A DNA stretch of 64,000 nt from Monarcha castaneiventris obscurior (Eukaryota > Chordata > Aves > Passeriformes > Monarchidae): the NCBI GenBank assembly GCA_026261815.1, contig JAMPIT010000174.1, positions 9,362,001 to 9,426,000 of the forward strand. The letters run 5' to 3'. The notes below the pieces were generated by a model. That model worked only from the letters and a program-made list of their open reading frames with translations, made no database searches and was not told the DNA's origin. Positions 11,641 through 23,905 of the stretch are shown one piece after another. Made by a program: the position numbers and the translations under genes. The number at the start of each line of letters is the position of its first letter. Positions within the stretch are counted from its first letter, which is position 1.

Positions 11641-14600
11641 GATAGAGCGCACGGATCCGTGGTGGGATTCAAACTAGCCATTTACATTACAAAGCAGGGA
11701 GGGAAATAGGGCTCGGAGGAGATCGTCAGGCATCCTTCTGCTTCCCAGCCCTCCGCTGGCAATCCACACAGGCAGGCACAGCGCAAAGATATGCAATTAA
11801 ACTTTTCAGTGGCAATAAGCATACATAGTTTGGATACCATAATACTCCTAAATATTTAAAATTAGGGGCTTATTCCTAAATAAACGTATTTTTTTCTTTT
11901 GGACGCTATGCTGGTTCTGCATCCCTTTACAGATTCTTCCCAATTGTACATTTTTTACAATACAATCCTTAAATATTTATACTGAAGCCATATTTAATTT
12001 CTCACCAGCAAATGGACCGTACTCAACTAAAAACAATTATTAGTGCTTTATTCACATTATTATATTGCAATTCAAAGTATCTTTGATGTAAGGGCCATTA
12101 TACTTAAAAGTGACTGAATTGTAGCCTATCCAATGGCCCTGTTCCCTGGGATTACCCTGATTAAAGCTACCATACGTGCAGGGCTTTGGAATTTAGGCTC
12201 TAACAGAGAGAAAGAACTCAGATTCTGTGAGAATCCTAGTTGTTGCCAAATAATAAGAAATACCCAAATATTGTAAAGGTCAGAATTACTTGCAAACAAG
12301 AAAATCTTAGGGAAACAGACTGTGAGTGTTGATAAAATACTGCATTTTTAACCCCAGCTGCCATTAAAAAATTTCTATTATGTTTAATGAGACCACAGTT
12401 TCACCCAAAATATTCCTTTGCACTCATTATAAAATGGTAGCAAACAGGAAACACCTGCAAAACTAGGCACAAAGGGTAAAGTGGGCATCCATATTTAACC
12501 AGTCTTCCTGAGAAACCAAATGTGTAGATGTAACGTATCATCTATTCCAGAAGAAATCTAAACCCATTTTCCTATGACCATGTTTTTAAAGACTCAGGTC
12601 TTTAAACACCAGAAAGCCTACTCACCCTTCCACCATCCAACACAGGCACTTTTAATGATTCCCAGTGTTTCCAACAATATAACAACCATTTACTCATCTT
12701 ATATTAACTGCAGATCTGTGCACAGACACTTCAGTTCCTCTGGCACTACACCCAGTATGCAGATTTCCACCTTTTACTTTCTGTACTATCACTCTTATGA
12801 TGTAAGGTAATTCTTTTGATAAGTACACAAAGGAGCAGTCTGGATTTTTTCTAGGATACTGAGGGAAAAAACTTACATGAGAGATCATGGATTATCTTCA
12901 CTGTATTATTAGGCTACTATTACGTCTACTAGACTGATACTAACAACTCTATCTTGCTCTGACTTTCAGAGACTTAAGGTTTTTAACCCTGACACATCCT
13001 TTTCAGTAATGCTCTAGTAGGAGGGCTTCAAATCTTTCCTAGCAAAGACAAATTTTTTGCCATAGTCCATAAGCTTTTGGCAGAAGCCAAGACAGACTTC
13101 AAGGGGCTGGTAAAATTCCCATAACTATCATATATATATATACACACACATATATGAGACTTTATTTCAAACCAGGCTTCATGGGAAAGAAAAAAATCAC
13201 CAGACTTTTACTTTTTTGTGTGTATTGCTACATTTGATTTAATTATATATTGAAAAAAAAAGTCGAAAGTGGGACTCTTGTCATGTCCCCATAAGCATAT
13301 CCTTGTAGAAAGATATTGCACACTTCTATTGCACATTGTAGAATGACTATTGCACACTTAACACTAGAACATATTTATGATGATCCCAACAATAATGGCC
13401 ACAGGAACCAACAGAAGATGGAAACAAAACAACTTCATCTCAATTGTTTATGTTTCTGGTTACAAGTGGATCTGCAGTTCTTATGGGCACTTTGTGTAGC
13501 CGCATGTAGTTACTCTATTAATAGTTTTTTCTTTTCACCCTGCTGAAGCCACAATAGTGCAAGAAGAGTAGTGACATTTACTGGCTGGAATGGGGCAAAT
13601 ATGGCAGAGCCAGCTGAAAAAGTCATGTGAAGACGCTAGCAGGGCCAGCCAAGCTGCAGGTCTTTAGAACTCAGAATTGCATATATAGTGTTCTTTTCTA
13701 ATTTGGATACTGTCAACATTTTTATATTGCTATAAAGTCAACATAAAACTTGTTTCTAGTAAAAGAATAGGCCTAAACTGTCATTGCTGAAAAGGCAAAT
13801 AGACACAGATCACCCGGCATGGTACTTAAGAGTAGTTACAATAGTGTGTAAATCATGACTGCTCAACAAAATTCCAATGTAGTCAACTACTAGAATGCAG
13901 TTGTGTCATTCTGCACAGGACTCCCATTGAATGTAATAAGTTTCTTGATGAGCAAGAGGATCACATCTTATGTACACCTATTACAGACATCAAAATGTTC
14001 ACTTTAGCAAAGCAGAATAACAGTAGAGCTTTTCAAAAATCAAATGCTGTGGTCACCTAGCAAAGTATGGCTTGCAACTCTCAAAAGTAAGTAATTTAGT
14101 TTCTAAGAAATAGAGCAATGATTTCAGGCTTCCAATAAAAGCCTTTTATAATGTCTACACTGCCATACACACTGACAGGAGCAAGACATTCAGACTTCAC
14201 ATGTTGATGAAGTAAAAAGTACAAGTCTAATCCACTGGAAGAAACTGGAGGATTATCTTCCATCTAAAGGCTGTATGTATACATGCAAGTAGGTATGTAA
14301 ATAATGTGTGCAGACAAGTATACATAATTAATTAAAACCATGTAATAAATATGGATGAAAGCATGTCTCAACCATGCAGATAACAATTATCTGCAGTAAT
14401 ATTTATAAAAATAAAAATCAGTACAAACTGATACTTTACTCAAGAAGTAAATACAGGTTTTTTAATCATTACTTTTATCACCTGTAATCTTTTGAGAGGA
14501 ATTTGAGAGTTTCCCAGAAGAATCACTAGTTTTAAATCATACTCTTTTAAATATTAGAGCTTTAATTCAAACAACAACACACACATAATCAAATTATTGA

Positions 14601-15609
14601 GGCATGACAAAAATAAATTAATGGTCTACTTTGTGATAGAAACAGTCCCAATATTTGCAATGTTAATTTCAAAACAGTAAAAAAGTGCATATATCTACAT
14701 AAAATAACAATAAAAATCCCTATTTTAGTTATAATAATATCATCCTTAAGGCTGGATTTATTTCTAAAAGAAGCCATAGAACTAGGTTGCATCTTTTTTA
14801 GAGTTCATTTATATGCAAGTTGAAAAGGTATATCCTTAAAAATGAAACTATATTCAATCAGTAAGAAAACAGGTATGTCATGTATTTATGAAGTCTTTTT
14901 GAATTTGTGCAGCAAATGGGCACAAATGGCTTCTTTTTTCATTACTTTTTAGATATAGAATTTGCAAGTCTATATTTCAAAATTAGTGCTAGAGGAAGAA
15001 AACAGCTATTGACTTCAGATCCTTTACATCAATATTACAGACGAGTGAAAATATCCAAGTGCATACAAGTTACACACATAATTTATACAATGGGGCAAAC
15101 CACAACAAAAATAGATTTTACAGCATTTTAAGTATCTTGCACCCTCAGAAATATTCTATGTTATAATCAAGAAATTTAACAGTTTTGAAATAGATTTGGT
15201 TTGGGTTTTGGCTGTACATAAAGTCCTTAGTCATCACAGGTTAAAGATTGCAAAGAAGTAAAAGAAGGCTGAGATAGAGATGTGGTCTGAATCCAGTTAC
15301 ATTGTAAATAAGCCTTTTGACGTGTGGTCTGTGACTCGTGCAAGAGAAAGCCTCTAACTAGTCTTTATCTCCGACTTTAAAACAGACAGGAAGAACTGGG
15401 AGATGATTAGCTATGTTAATACAAATATCCTTTGGAATTCATGACCTTTCCTTGTCAAATTATGGGAAGCTGCAAGAAGAAATGATGAAAACTTTCCCTT
15501 CTTTAAAAAACAGGTGAATTATAAAAATAGAAGCAACAAGATTCCTTTGATGGTGAGGAGGAAATTCACCATTAATGTCCATGCTTTTTTTTCCCTGTGG
15601 GTATGTTGC
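11641..15609. other. Unique A/T-rich noncoding stretch
   Basis: Upstream flank of the CpG island in the minus-strand model. It contains a CCAAT-bearing, somewhat conserved-looking block at 12,120-12,190 and a TA/CA microsatellite at 13,129-13,155. No gene or transposon is recognised. Confidence 0.55.
13129..13155. repeat. (TA)n(CA)n microsatellite
   Basis: Alternating TA units followed by four CA units and a return to TATA. Short and interrupted. Confidence 0.8.
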
Positions 15610-16440
15610 ACATTGCACAGGATTGCATCCAGATTTTTCTTGATTACTTCCAGTGAGGCAGACTCCCTCTGTGGGCAATCTGTTCCGATATTTGGTCACC
15701 TACACAGTGAAGAAGCTTTTCCTTGTGTTCAGGTTGAACTTCTGCATCAGTTTCTGCCCATTGCTCTTTTCCTGTTGCTTGGCACCACTGAAAGGAGCCT
15801 AGTCTGTGGTAGCCGGTGAACATACCTTCATGCTAAGGAAACCAAAAGGCTCTTCCCAGGGTGCATGGCTCTGTTAAGTTAATCTATTCCAGTTTGAATT
15901 CCCCAGTTGGCTGTCAGCTTCTAGCCTTTGTCACTCCCCCATTGGTCCCCGTTCCTTGGTCCCGCGTTTTCCCCGCCCCTGGATAAAACTGAGACCCTCG
16001 GGATCATGTTTGTATTTGCTTCTGAACCTTTGACAGTGATCATGAATAAATCCTGCTGGAATGCAAGCAAATACCCTTCCTGACTCTTTGCTACTGACTA
16101 TAATACTGAACCTGCCCAGGCACCTGTGAGGTCACATTGGACTCCACGGAGCCAGGCAGGAACAGTATTACTGGTCCATCCTGTTGCCACCCTCCCTTCA
16201 GATACTTACAGACACTGTTAAAGTCCCTTCTCAGTCATCTTTTTTCAAGACTGAACAGGTCCAGCTCCCTCAGCCTTTCCTTTCCTCATAAAAGAGATGC
16301 TCCAGTCTCCCAATCATCTTCACTGCCCTCCACTGGACCCTCTCCAGGAGCACCAGGTCGCTCTTACACTGAGGAGCCCAGACACAGCACTCCAGATGCA
16401 GTCTCACTAGGGCTGAGTAGAGAGGAAACTTACTCCCTTG
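15610..16440 (-). mobile_element. CR1 LINE fragment, minus strand, split by an LTR insertion
   Basis: 15,610-15,804 and 16,171-16,440 read, on the plus strand, as the reverse complement of the CR1 ORF2 C-terminal region and 3' part. Familiar blocks include the 'GGCACCACTGA' stretch at 15,781-15,791, the 'CAGCTCCCTCAGCCT' stretch near 16,262 and the 'CTCCAGATGCAGTCTCAC' stretch near 16,390. The two halves are collinear and are interrupted exactly once, by the LTR-like block between them. Both ends are truncated, so the element cannot move. Open frames here are antisense shadows. Confidence 0.85.
15805..16170 (+). mobile_element. Solo-LTR-like insertion (endogenous retrovirus remnant)
   Basis: The 366-bp block interrupting the CR1 has LTR organisation: a TGTGGTAG start, a reverse CCAAT box (ATTGG near 15,941-15,945), a TATA-like GATAAAA at 15,982-15,988, and AATAAA at 16,045-16,050 about 60 bp downstream, then a U5-like remainder. 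It is flanked by CTAGTC (15,799-15,804) and CTGGTC (16,171-16,176), a likely 6-bp target duplication with one later mismatch. No gag, pol or env sequence is attached, so it fits a solo LTR left by recombination. The exact 3' edge is uncertain by a few bases because no clear terminal CA was found. Confidence 0.7.
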
Positions 16441-16679
16441 TACAGAATTTATAGAGGGTACAACTAAATTCCATACAATTCAGTTTGTGGAGGGTTTCGG
16501 AATTGGAATGTACATCTTTCAGCCAAACTTTTACAAAACTCGTTTGCCAACCAGTTCTGAGACTTGTGTTGCAGAGAAGACTGAGTGCCTTCATCTAACT
16601 GCTAAACACAGTAGTCTTAATAACTTCGGCATAAACAAGTGGGTAGCGATGGGGAAAAAAATCCCATTAAAATGTCTGG

Positions 16680-16814
16680 TTATTTTTTTGAGGATATTAA
16701 CTTAGCTTTCTTGGGATACTTCAGCTGTTTCTCCTTGAGCTTGTAATATTGCCTGTCCAGGCTCATGATGAGAAGGAGAAGATAATTATAGTCCTCTTCA
16801 GACAGTGTGTTCAT
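16680..16814 (-). other. Strikingly protein-like 44-codon frame; exon or pseudogene remnant
   Basis: On the minus strand, an ATG at 16,814 opens 44 codons ending in TAA at 16,680-16,682. Upstream the frame stays open about eight more codons. The peptide looks like a real amphipathic helix: an acidic start (Ser-Glu-Glu-Asp), an aromatic/Leu-rich core, then a Lys/Gln-rich basic stretch. A second minus-strand frame (16,801-16,911, 37 codons, ATG-initiated with a Leu-rich start) overlaps it one base out of register. The pair could therefore be one decayed coding sequence with a single indel. I do not recognise the family. It is not on the strand of the adjacent LTR. Processed pseudogene, lost exon and chance all remain open. 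Confidence 0.25.
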
Positions 16815-16914
16815 TAAGTGTGTTATTTTGGATAAGTAAGTTTTTTAATTGGTTTCCAGTGCCTGCCAGTAGGACGGTCAATGGTAGCATTGGTAGTGAG
16901 GATCCGCGCCCCTA

Positions 16915-19610
16915 CTGCTTTCCCCTGTTGGAATTCAATACAGTTTAATTGAATTACAATAGGGGTAACCACAAGATGTCAATTACTGGTTTATTCACAG
17001 TGTGGACCTCTTCTTCCAATGGCACTTGATTGACTCAGCACACTTCTCTTATTACAGGACCTCTTCTCCTCTTCCCAGAGAATAAGTACTGTACAAAGAT
17101 GCCACATTCTGTATTAAACAGCAGCATAATCACACAACTCTTGAGGCACTGACTGCAAAAATTAAAGATCTACCTGGTCTGAGTTTATAGCATGTGACCT
17201 ACTTTATTTGAAGCTGGAGTTAGAATGTCATTCTGCATCTATGTCTTTGCCAATCTATTGATAGTTTGCCTGTCTGGAACTGGGAAGATACCATTTTTTG
17301 AATGATGCAAAACTATCTTTTGTCCTATAGAAAAAAAATGAATTTTGTTTTTTCTTTTGAGAAAATAGAATAGTTTGGAAAGAACCTTCCTAGATTTCAA
17401 GTGTTTAATTCATGTGAAAGAATTGAATAAAAACAAATCCTTAAACTATCTTTCTGACTGCTCCTTAGTCCTCTTTCATCCAATTAGAGACCTGAAACTA
17501 TAAAGACACCAAATGTTTTTTCTAAAAGCACTTAGTATGTTGGAAACACAATTACCTAAATCTAAGAAAACTGGCCAAAGATTTTATCAATTCTCCTTTT
17601 ATGTAAATAATATTTTGATGAGGTACAATTTTAAATGAAAATAATATTTTTGCAAGTTTGTTTTTTTCCTCTTAAATAGTAAAGCATAGTAAGTTTTGAT
17701 TTGTAAAACTTTTTCATGCAGAAAAATAATTTCCTGATCTGTAAATGTCAATTAAAGTGTAAATTTGAAAAATCACTGTGGTTGTACCAACATTAATATG
17801 ACATGACTATGTTTTTCTCAAATGTTATTTCACCATGATTTAAGAAGCGCTAAATTACATTTTAGCAAACGTTCTTTAATCCTGTGTGCAATGCTGATCC
17901 TACTCCTAGTAGGAATGAGACAGAAAGAATAAGAAAATTTAAATTTGCAGGAGGAATGGATGTAATATTACAAAATAACACGACTCTTGACTGAGCCATC
18001 TCAAATTAGTATTATTTCACTGTGCTTCCAAGTTATTACTTGCTAGAGATTGTTTGCTCAACTGCATGTTTTCTCAGTCCTCACTAGTCCCTATATATTA
18101 TACAGCCCCCTTTTAAAACAGTTCTCAAAATTTCTGTTGCAAATTTTGGATTAATATAATGCTAATAACAAAGTAGGAAAACCAATTTTTAAAACATTGT
18201 CTATTAATTTATTATATTCTTATTAATTGCAACTATAAAAATGTTCATTATTTATTTAATGCCATATTAAAATAAAGGAATCACAAAAGAAAGCAAAATA
18301 CATTTTGGTATTCTGCTTGTATATACTATATTAAGATACCTTGTTTAAAATAAGTAATGTTTTTATGGGTTTCTACAATACCTTTGCAAAAGAAAATGGA
18401 TGTTCTATAGTTTTTGTACAAATAGCCCAACTGCACAACTTGACGCTTACAAAAAGGGAACACATTCACTATTGTAACTCCTAAGGGTTACTAACTAAAG
18501 ACTATAATACTCCACTGAAGCCAACAAGATTTTACTGGGAAGTGGCTGGTTTTAAATTTCATAGACAATCGTTCTGGGGAAACCCAACATTTGGAAATTA
18601 TTACCCATTCTTCCTTTTCCCCCCTCCTGCCATGTTATATGGGAAGAGGAGCTAAGCCATTTTCATACAGTTGCTCTTCAACCCTGAAACTTCTAATGTG
18701 GGGAACTCACTGGGACTTCTATAGGCTAGGAGTTTAAAGTAAAATTCTAGATTTTTTGTTTCTTTGACTTGATAGTAGTTCCTATTAACAAAAGACAATG
18801 ATTAAATTACTCAGAATATATATAAAAGAATTGTATCTATATGTAATTATGAGGTATGATAGCTATGATTTTAATTATTTGATCTTTCTTGTATTTCTAG
18901 TATTTTAAATATGTGTGATATTATTTTCTAATTAATAAGAATCTGCTATTATTATTATTAACAGTATCCATATCTGTATTCATGCAGTGTTTTAAATGTT
19001 ATGTTATGTTATGTTAGCATGTTTTGTGCATTTTAAAAGTCCAAAGAATTGTATCATTTAATTCTTATATTCACATAAAACTATTAGTTTTGTATTTAAA
19101 TAAACCAGTGGACATTAGTGTAAGAGACTTTTCTGGTACCATTTTGATTTTTTTCTTTCTAGAAGAGTTTGCCTAAAAAAACCCCTCATATTCATAGTGT
19201 ACATAGTAATATTCCATCTAGTCATTAATAGTCAAACACTCACACAATGGCACATCTGACATAGGCAGCTGAGTTGGGAATTGAAACCATAATAATTAAC
19301 AATAGATTTCCTGATCTCACCATGACAAGTAAATGAAACACTCTGTGGTGTGCTTGCCCACTGGAAGAGGGAATTAACTCAGTATGAAAAGCAGAATGGA
19401 AACATATCTTTGATTAGATCTAATGCACAAGGAATGCAACAATGGGAAACTTGTGTCAGCAGAACACATCAAACTCTTTTCTAAATTTGTGCGTGAGTAT
19501 GCAAAAACATGCACATTCCCTATAAGAACCATAGCGAAAGGCACAGGATGTGAAAAACACAATCCCTACTGCAATAAGTAAGTAAATGAATAAATAGGTA
19601 AGTTAATTAA
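16915..19610. other. Unique, very A/T-rich noncoding stretch
   Basis: No gene or transposon recognised. A short ATGTT tandem run lies at 18,996-19,015. Sequence from 17,300 to 18,300 is unusually A/T-rich and free of recognisable repeats, which is compatible with conserved or merely neutral intronic DNA. Confidence 0.55.
18996..19015. repeat. (ATGTT)4 microsatellite
   Basis: Four perfect copies of a pentanucleotide. Confidence 0.85.
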
Positions 19611-19994
19611 TTAATAAATAAAATCGCTGCATATTCTTACTTACACAAGCAATTTAATCTAAAATTTAATTTTTTTTTCAGTATTTTCGTCCCTTTCACG
19701 TCAGATTTCCTATTTAAACGACTCCTGTCCCCGCTCCTCCCTGACCAGCGGGAGGCTCTGAGCGTTCAGGACCCTGGAGAGCAGCAGCGCCCCGCTGCAG
19801 CGGTCCTCACAGAAACACGCACAGCTCTGCGCGGTCAGGTTCCTCCAGTACCATCCTCTCCTCTTATTCTATGTCTCTTACGACTGCTCCACCTTTCCTT
19901 CCTCGTCCTCATACTGTTTTTTGCTTTTATAGCGACATTTTCTGTTGCAGCAACTTTTTTTCTAAAACAAAATGCTCTCCCTTTCGCTCTTTAA
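19611..19994 (+). other. GC-rich island with acceptor-like site and long stop-free frame; exon or promoter candidate
   Basis: A polypyrimidine tract ending TTTTTTTTTCAG (to 19,681) is followed by a frame that stays open for 103 codons from 19,683 to a TAA at 19,992-19,994. The same frame is open back to 19,611. It has no ATG, so it could only be an internal or last exon. The first half encodes a polar Gln/Arg/Pro-rich segment from GC-rich DNA with about a dozen CpGs (19,689-19,835). The second half (from about 19,860) encodes a 25-30-residue hydrophobic segment and a short tail, like a C-terminal membrane anchor. The alternative is a small promoter: a CRE half-site CACGTCA at 19,697-19,703, a TATTTAAA box at 19,711-19,718 and a GC-rich start region downstream. 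The minus strand is also open for 49 codons, as happens in GC-rich DNA, which weakens the coding case. Confidence 0.3.
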
Positions 19995-20017
19995 ATTGTG
20001 TTGGGTTTTTTTGTTTT

Positions 20018-20103
20018 GTTGGGGTTTTTTTGTTGTTTTTTTTTCTTTCTTTGTTTGTTTGTTGGGGTTTTTTTGTTGTTTTTTTTTCTTTCTTTGTTTG
20101 TTT
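20018..20103. repeat. Perfect 43-bp tandem duplication in a T/G-rich tract
   Basis: 20,018-20,060 and 20,061-20,103 are identical: each is GTTGGGG, seven T, GTTG, nine T, then CTTTCTTTGTTTGTTT. The perfect identity of a low-complexity unit implies a recent duplication. The surrounding 20,003-20,142 is T/G-rich. Long frames across it are low-complexity translations, not genes. Confidence 0.9.
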
Positions 20104-23100
20104 GTTTTTTGATTTTGTGAGTTTTTTGGTTTTTTTTTTTGTTGAGGCTGCCTTATATTTAATGTTGAGTAAATCATCATGGGACAGTCAATATAATTAT
20201 TGTATCAAGCATTACAATTTTATTGTTGTAATATGTACCTGGCTGGATACACTTCATTCTTTTACAATGAGTAGTGTTAGAAAACTTACTTTATAGAAAT
20301 CCTGAATCAGAAATTACTGTGTTTGTAGTCATATAAAGTTGTTCAGTACAGCCATAACAATGCAGTTGTAGTTACTATTCTTCTTGCATGTATTAAACAC
20401 ATTTTCATATTTCAGATTCTCTTCAAATCTTGAAAGACAAGCTAAAATTTGAAATTATTACTAAAAACCTGATTCTGCAAAAACTTACAAGGCTGAATAA
20501 TCCCAGTCCATTCACTGGACCTATTCACCTGCACAAAGCCACATGGTATGTCTTTGCAGATCTGTTCCTAAATAATCTCATTAAGCCTCAGAGTTTAATT
20601 AACTCTCAGACAGATATAAATCAAGAGTGATTCCCAAAAGTCAGTACAGACTCACTGGTGTAACTCAGTGAAATTTTTTTCTTTTTGTTTCTTAAGGAGA
20701 ATCAAGTTTCTGTAATGGCATTATGAGAGGGAGGCAAGAAGGGAGGAAAGGAGGATGTCGGTATGGCATATACAGAAAACCGCATTTGTCTGTGTGTCCT
20801 TCAGTCTCCCTGAGTCTGTTGGAGCACAATGGCCAATTTCAGATGATTTTTGTAATGTAATAGTAATTTTCAACCTATCAAGCTTTTAGAATTTTTGTGA
20901 AGATACAAAGGAGTAGGGGGAATCAGGAAGGCCTGAATAAAGAGCACATTCTGGAGATCAACCACAAGACTCATAAGAGACCCGTTCTGTAAATTTGGCA
21001 ACATGGAAACATTCTTTCTTCTAAAAGAGGTGAGAGTTCAGCAAATATATTTCACAGCCCTCTTTCAACATGTGGCTTTTGTAGGTTTACTCTGCTATAC
21101 AGAATTCAGAGTGCATCCTCAGTGCTGGCCCCTCCATCGGAATAAGAAGTAGTCTCTCTTTCTTCACAATAAACAAAACACTCATGCAACGTGCTTTGGA
21201 AGATTCAGACACATGAATAAAAAATCTTCAAAAGAAAACAGTCAAAATGTTGAAATGCTGTGAAAGACTGCTTATAGTGGCTCCAAGGCACCTCCAACCA
21301 AAGACCCACTTTCAGCCAAAGCACTTATCAATACACAGTAGGAAAATCAGGCAATATAAAGAGGGAGGTCTGAAGGGTAAACCCTACATATGTGCAAGAA
21401 GAGGGACATGTATCCTTTAAACAAAAATAAGTCAAAGGTGCATACAATGCAGTCACATTTGCGCACCATCAACAAATCATAGCCTTACTCTGGATCTCTC
21501 AGAACTCAATTTGGCTAACATATAGATCATTACATGCCCTAGCAACTGAGCATAAACAACAGTGCATCTGTCAGACAAACTTCATAGGTTTGAGGTGCAT
21601 TTTGGACTCTACAAAGCACATAGGGCTGATGAAACTCTTTCTTCAGCACAAAATCACAGGTCCTACTTCCATATGCAGTGAAAGAAGAAGGCAAACCATC
21701 CTCATTGCAAGGCAGGAGCTATTATCATTACTGAGATCCCATGCCTTCAAATTCAAAAACAGACCAGATAATGCCACTCACTCTGTAGTCACTGAATGAA
21801 TGTCAAATGGAAACTGAAACTGGTACAGTATGCTCGTAATAAATACTATTTCACTTCTATAGGTCTTTATTTTTTGTAGCACAAGTAAAAATCTTTTCTC
21901 TAGAAGAACTTTTGATAACTTGGCTCTGATAGAAATCACAACTTATTTAACCTATTAAAGAAGTGGTTTTTTTCTATATGGATTCCGGAATTAAGAAGCC
22001 CCACATCCGGCAAGAGAAAGTTGACAAGTAAAGATTTTAAAGGAAACCTGTGAATTCAAATGTGAGCTAAAAGTTATGACTGGCAATAGGTAGTGACTGT
22101 CATCAATAGGAATTTCTAATTCTGTAGAACTTCAGAAAGTTAAGCTTTCCTAAGTCTTAGATCCTATGCAATGAGAACATTAGAAACAGTTAAGATACAG
22201 AGTAACAATTGCAGTTTTTATATGTGAAAGTCAAAAATAAATACTAACCACCCAATCTTTAATGATACTTTAGGTGGAAATGTTATGATTTACAATTATG
22301 AGTTGGCATCCCAAGCACACAGCTTACAGTCTCCTCAGAAGATAGGTAGCTCCAGCTACTGATTTTCCAGTGTCACGCCTGTATCCAGTTGTCAGACTCA
22401 ACATCAAGCGCCTCATCTTAGTTTTTCTTCTACTGTATTTTTCTTTATTCTGTGGAACACCTTCACACATGAAGAGAAACCCATTTTTGACGTACATGTC
22501 AAGATTTCTGATATCACGGTTTACCTCACTGTTCTCCAATGACAGAAAAATTCTTGTGCACGAAGATTACACATACCGACATTCAGCACATATTCATTTA
22601 ACCCTTCAAATTTCTTATTTGGAATTTGATAAAATATGAACTAACCTTTGAGTATTGTCAAAATCATGTTATAGACTAGCAAGCAAAAAATTCAAACAGA
22701 GTACTGTATTGCAAATATCTCTAGCTTGCTACTCCATTAAAATATGATACAGAAAGATTTTTCATTTCATCAGAAGAGTAGAACAGGAGCAACTTATATA
22801 CAGCTACTCCAAAATGAGAGCTGAAACTTCGACTAGATTATAGATCTCTGCTGCTGGTCTCATGTTCCCTAGAAGACTCATTAGAGAACTTGTGGATTTT
22901 TGCCTTGCATCTGATTCCAATGATGGTACAGGCAACCATTTTCATATATAGAATATTAAGGGTATTTTTAACCGTGAATAAAGAAGAATAGTTATTTGTC
23001 AGTACTGGGATGTACTGCAGATGCTACATTGAGGTTTTGGAATTCTTTTTCTGCTATTCAACTTTTTCACATCATAGCAAAATATTCTATTTTACAGGTA

Positions 23101-23549
23101 GTCCTAGATAAGGAAGAGTTCCTTAATCAATACAATGATCTTATTGCCAGTAGCACAGGCTATTGAGTGCTATTGGCATTTCATCACAACAGAAAAACCA
23201 GATGACTGAAATGTGGAGAACTCATTTCTTTTAAACCAGGCTACACTCAGATAAAGCACATTCTGAATTGAAAACTTGATAATGAATGGCTGGATTGCTT
23301 CTGTCCTCTCTTTTCATCAGGAGGAAATTCCATCCTACTTAGGGTATGGTTAAAACTGCCATCTATGCATCTCATTTCATGAGATATATATTCCAGAGGG
23401 AAGGAAGAGAATAGTCAGAAATGAGTGATGAGCTGGACCATCACTTCTAGTAGTGACAGCAAATATCACAAGAAGTCCTTTTTGAAAACTATGGATCTGG
23501 ACATAGAAAATATGCACGTCTCATCGTTCTGTGGCTAGGATTTTCAAAG

Positions 23550-23597
23550 AATCACTGTATCTCACTGAAGAGCAATCACTGTATCCCACTGAAGAGT
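23550..23597. repeat. 24-bp tandem duplication, two copies
   Basis: 23,550-23,573 and 23,574-23,597 match at all but two positions. Each begins AATCACTGTAT and ends CACTGAAGAG plus one base. Not part of a recognised element. Confidence 0.85.
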
Positions 23598-23814
23598 AAT
23601 GGAATATCCATGAGAAAAATCATAAGAAAAAAGCTCTTCAACTGTCTACTATGAGTAAAAAAATCATGTTATATAATTCTTGCTTATATTCTGGATGGGT
23701 TCTTCTCACTTCCTTTCTTTAGAAACATATTTTGCTTGAAATCTGATCACCATGCATGCTTCTACTATAAAATGTATTTGTATTAATAATTTAATGATAG
23801 CTGAGCTGCACAAG

Positions 23815-23905
23815 GTCATTTGTGTTCTGTGAGGTAGAGGTTATTTTACTAGATTTAAAAATGAAGGAATAAAAGAAGCATGACATGACTCAGTAAAAAG
23901 GCTTT
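23815..23905 (-). mobile_element. MIR/CORE-SINE-like fragment
   Basis: The GAGGTAG, TTATTTTAC, AAATGAAGGAA and CAGTAA blocks occur in the order and spacing of the reverse complement of the MIR 3' half. Divergence is high, as expected for an amniote-age SINE in a bird. Judged from memory of the consensus; an alignment would settle it. Confidence 0.35.

Noticed and set aside
16137..16454. 105-codon plus-strand frame
   Set aside because: Antisense CR1 sequence plus the end of the LTR-like insertion.
19871..20296. 141-codon plus-strand frame
   Set aside because: Runs through the T/G-rich tract and its 43-bp duplication; the translation is Phe/Val/Leu low complexity.
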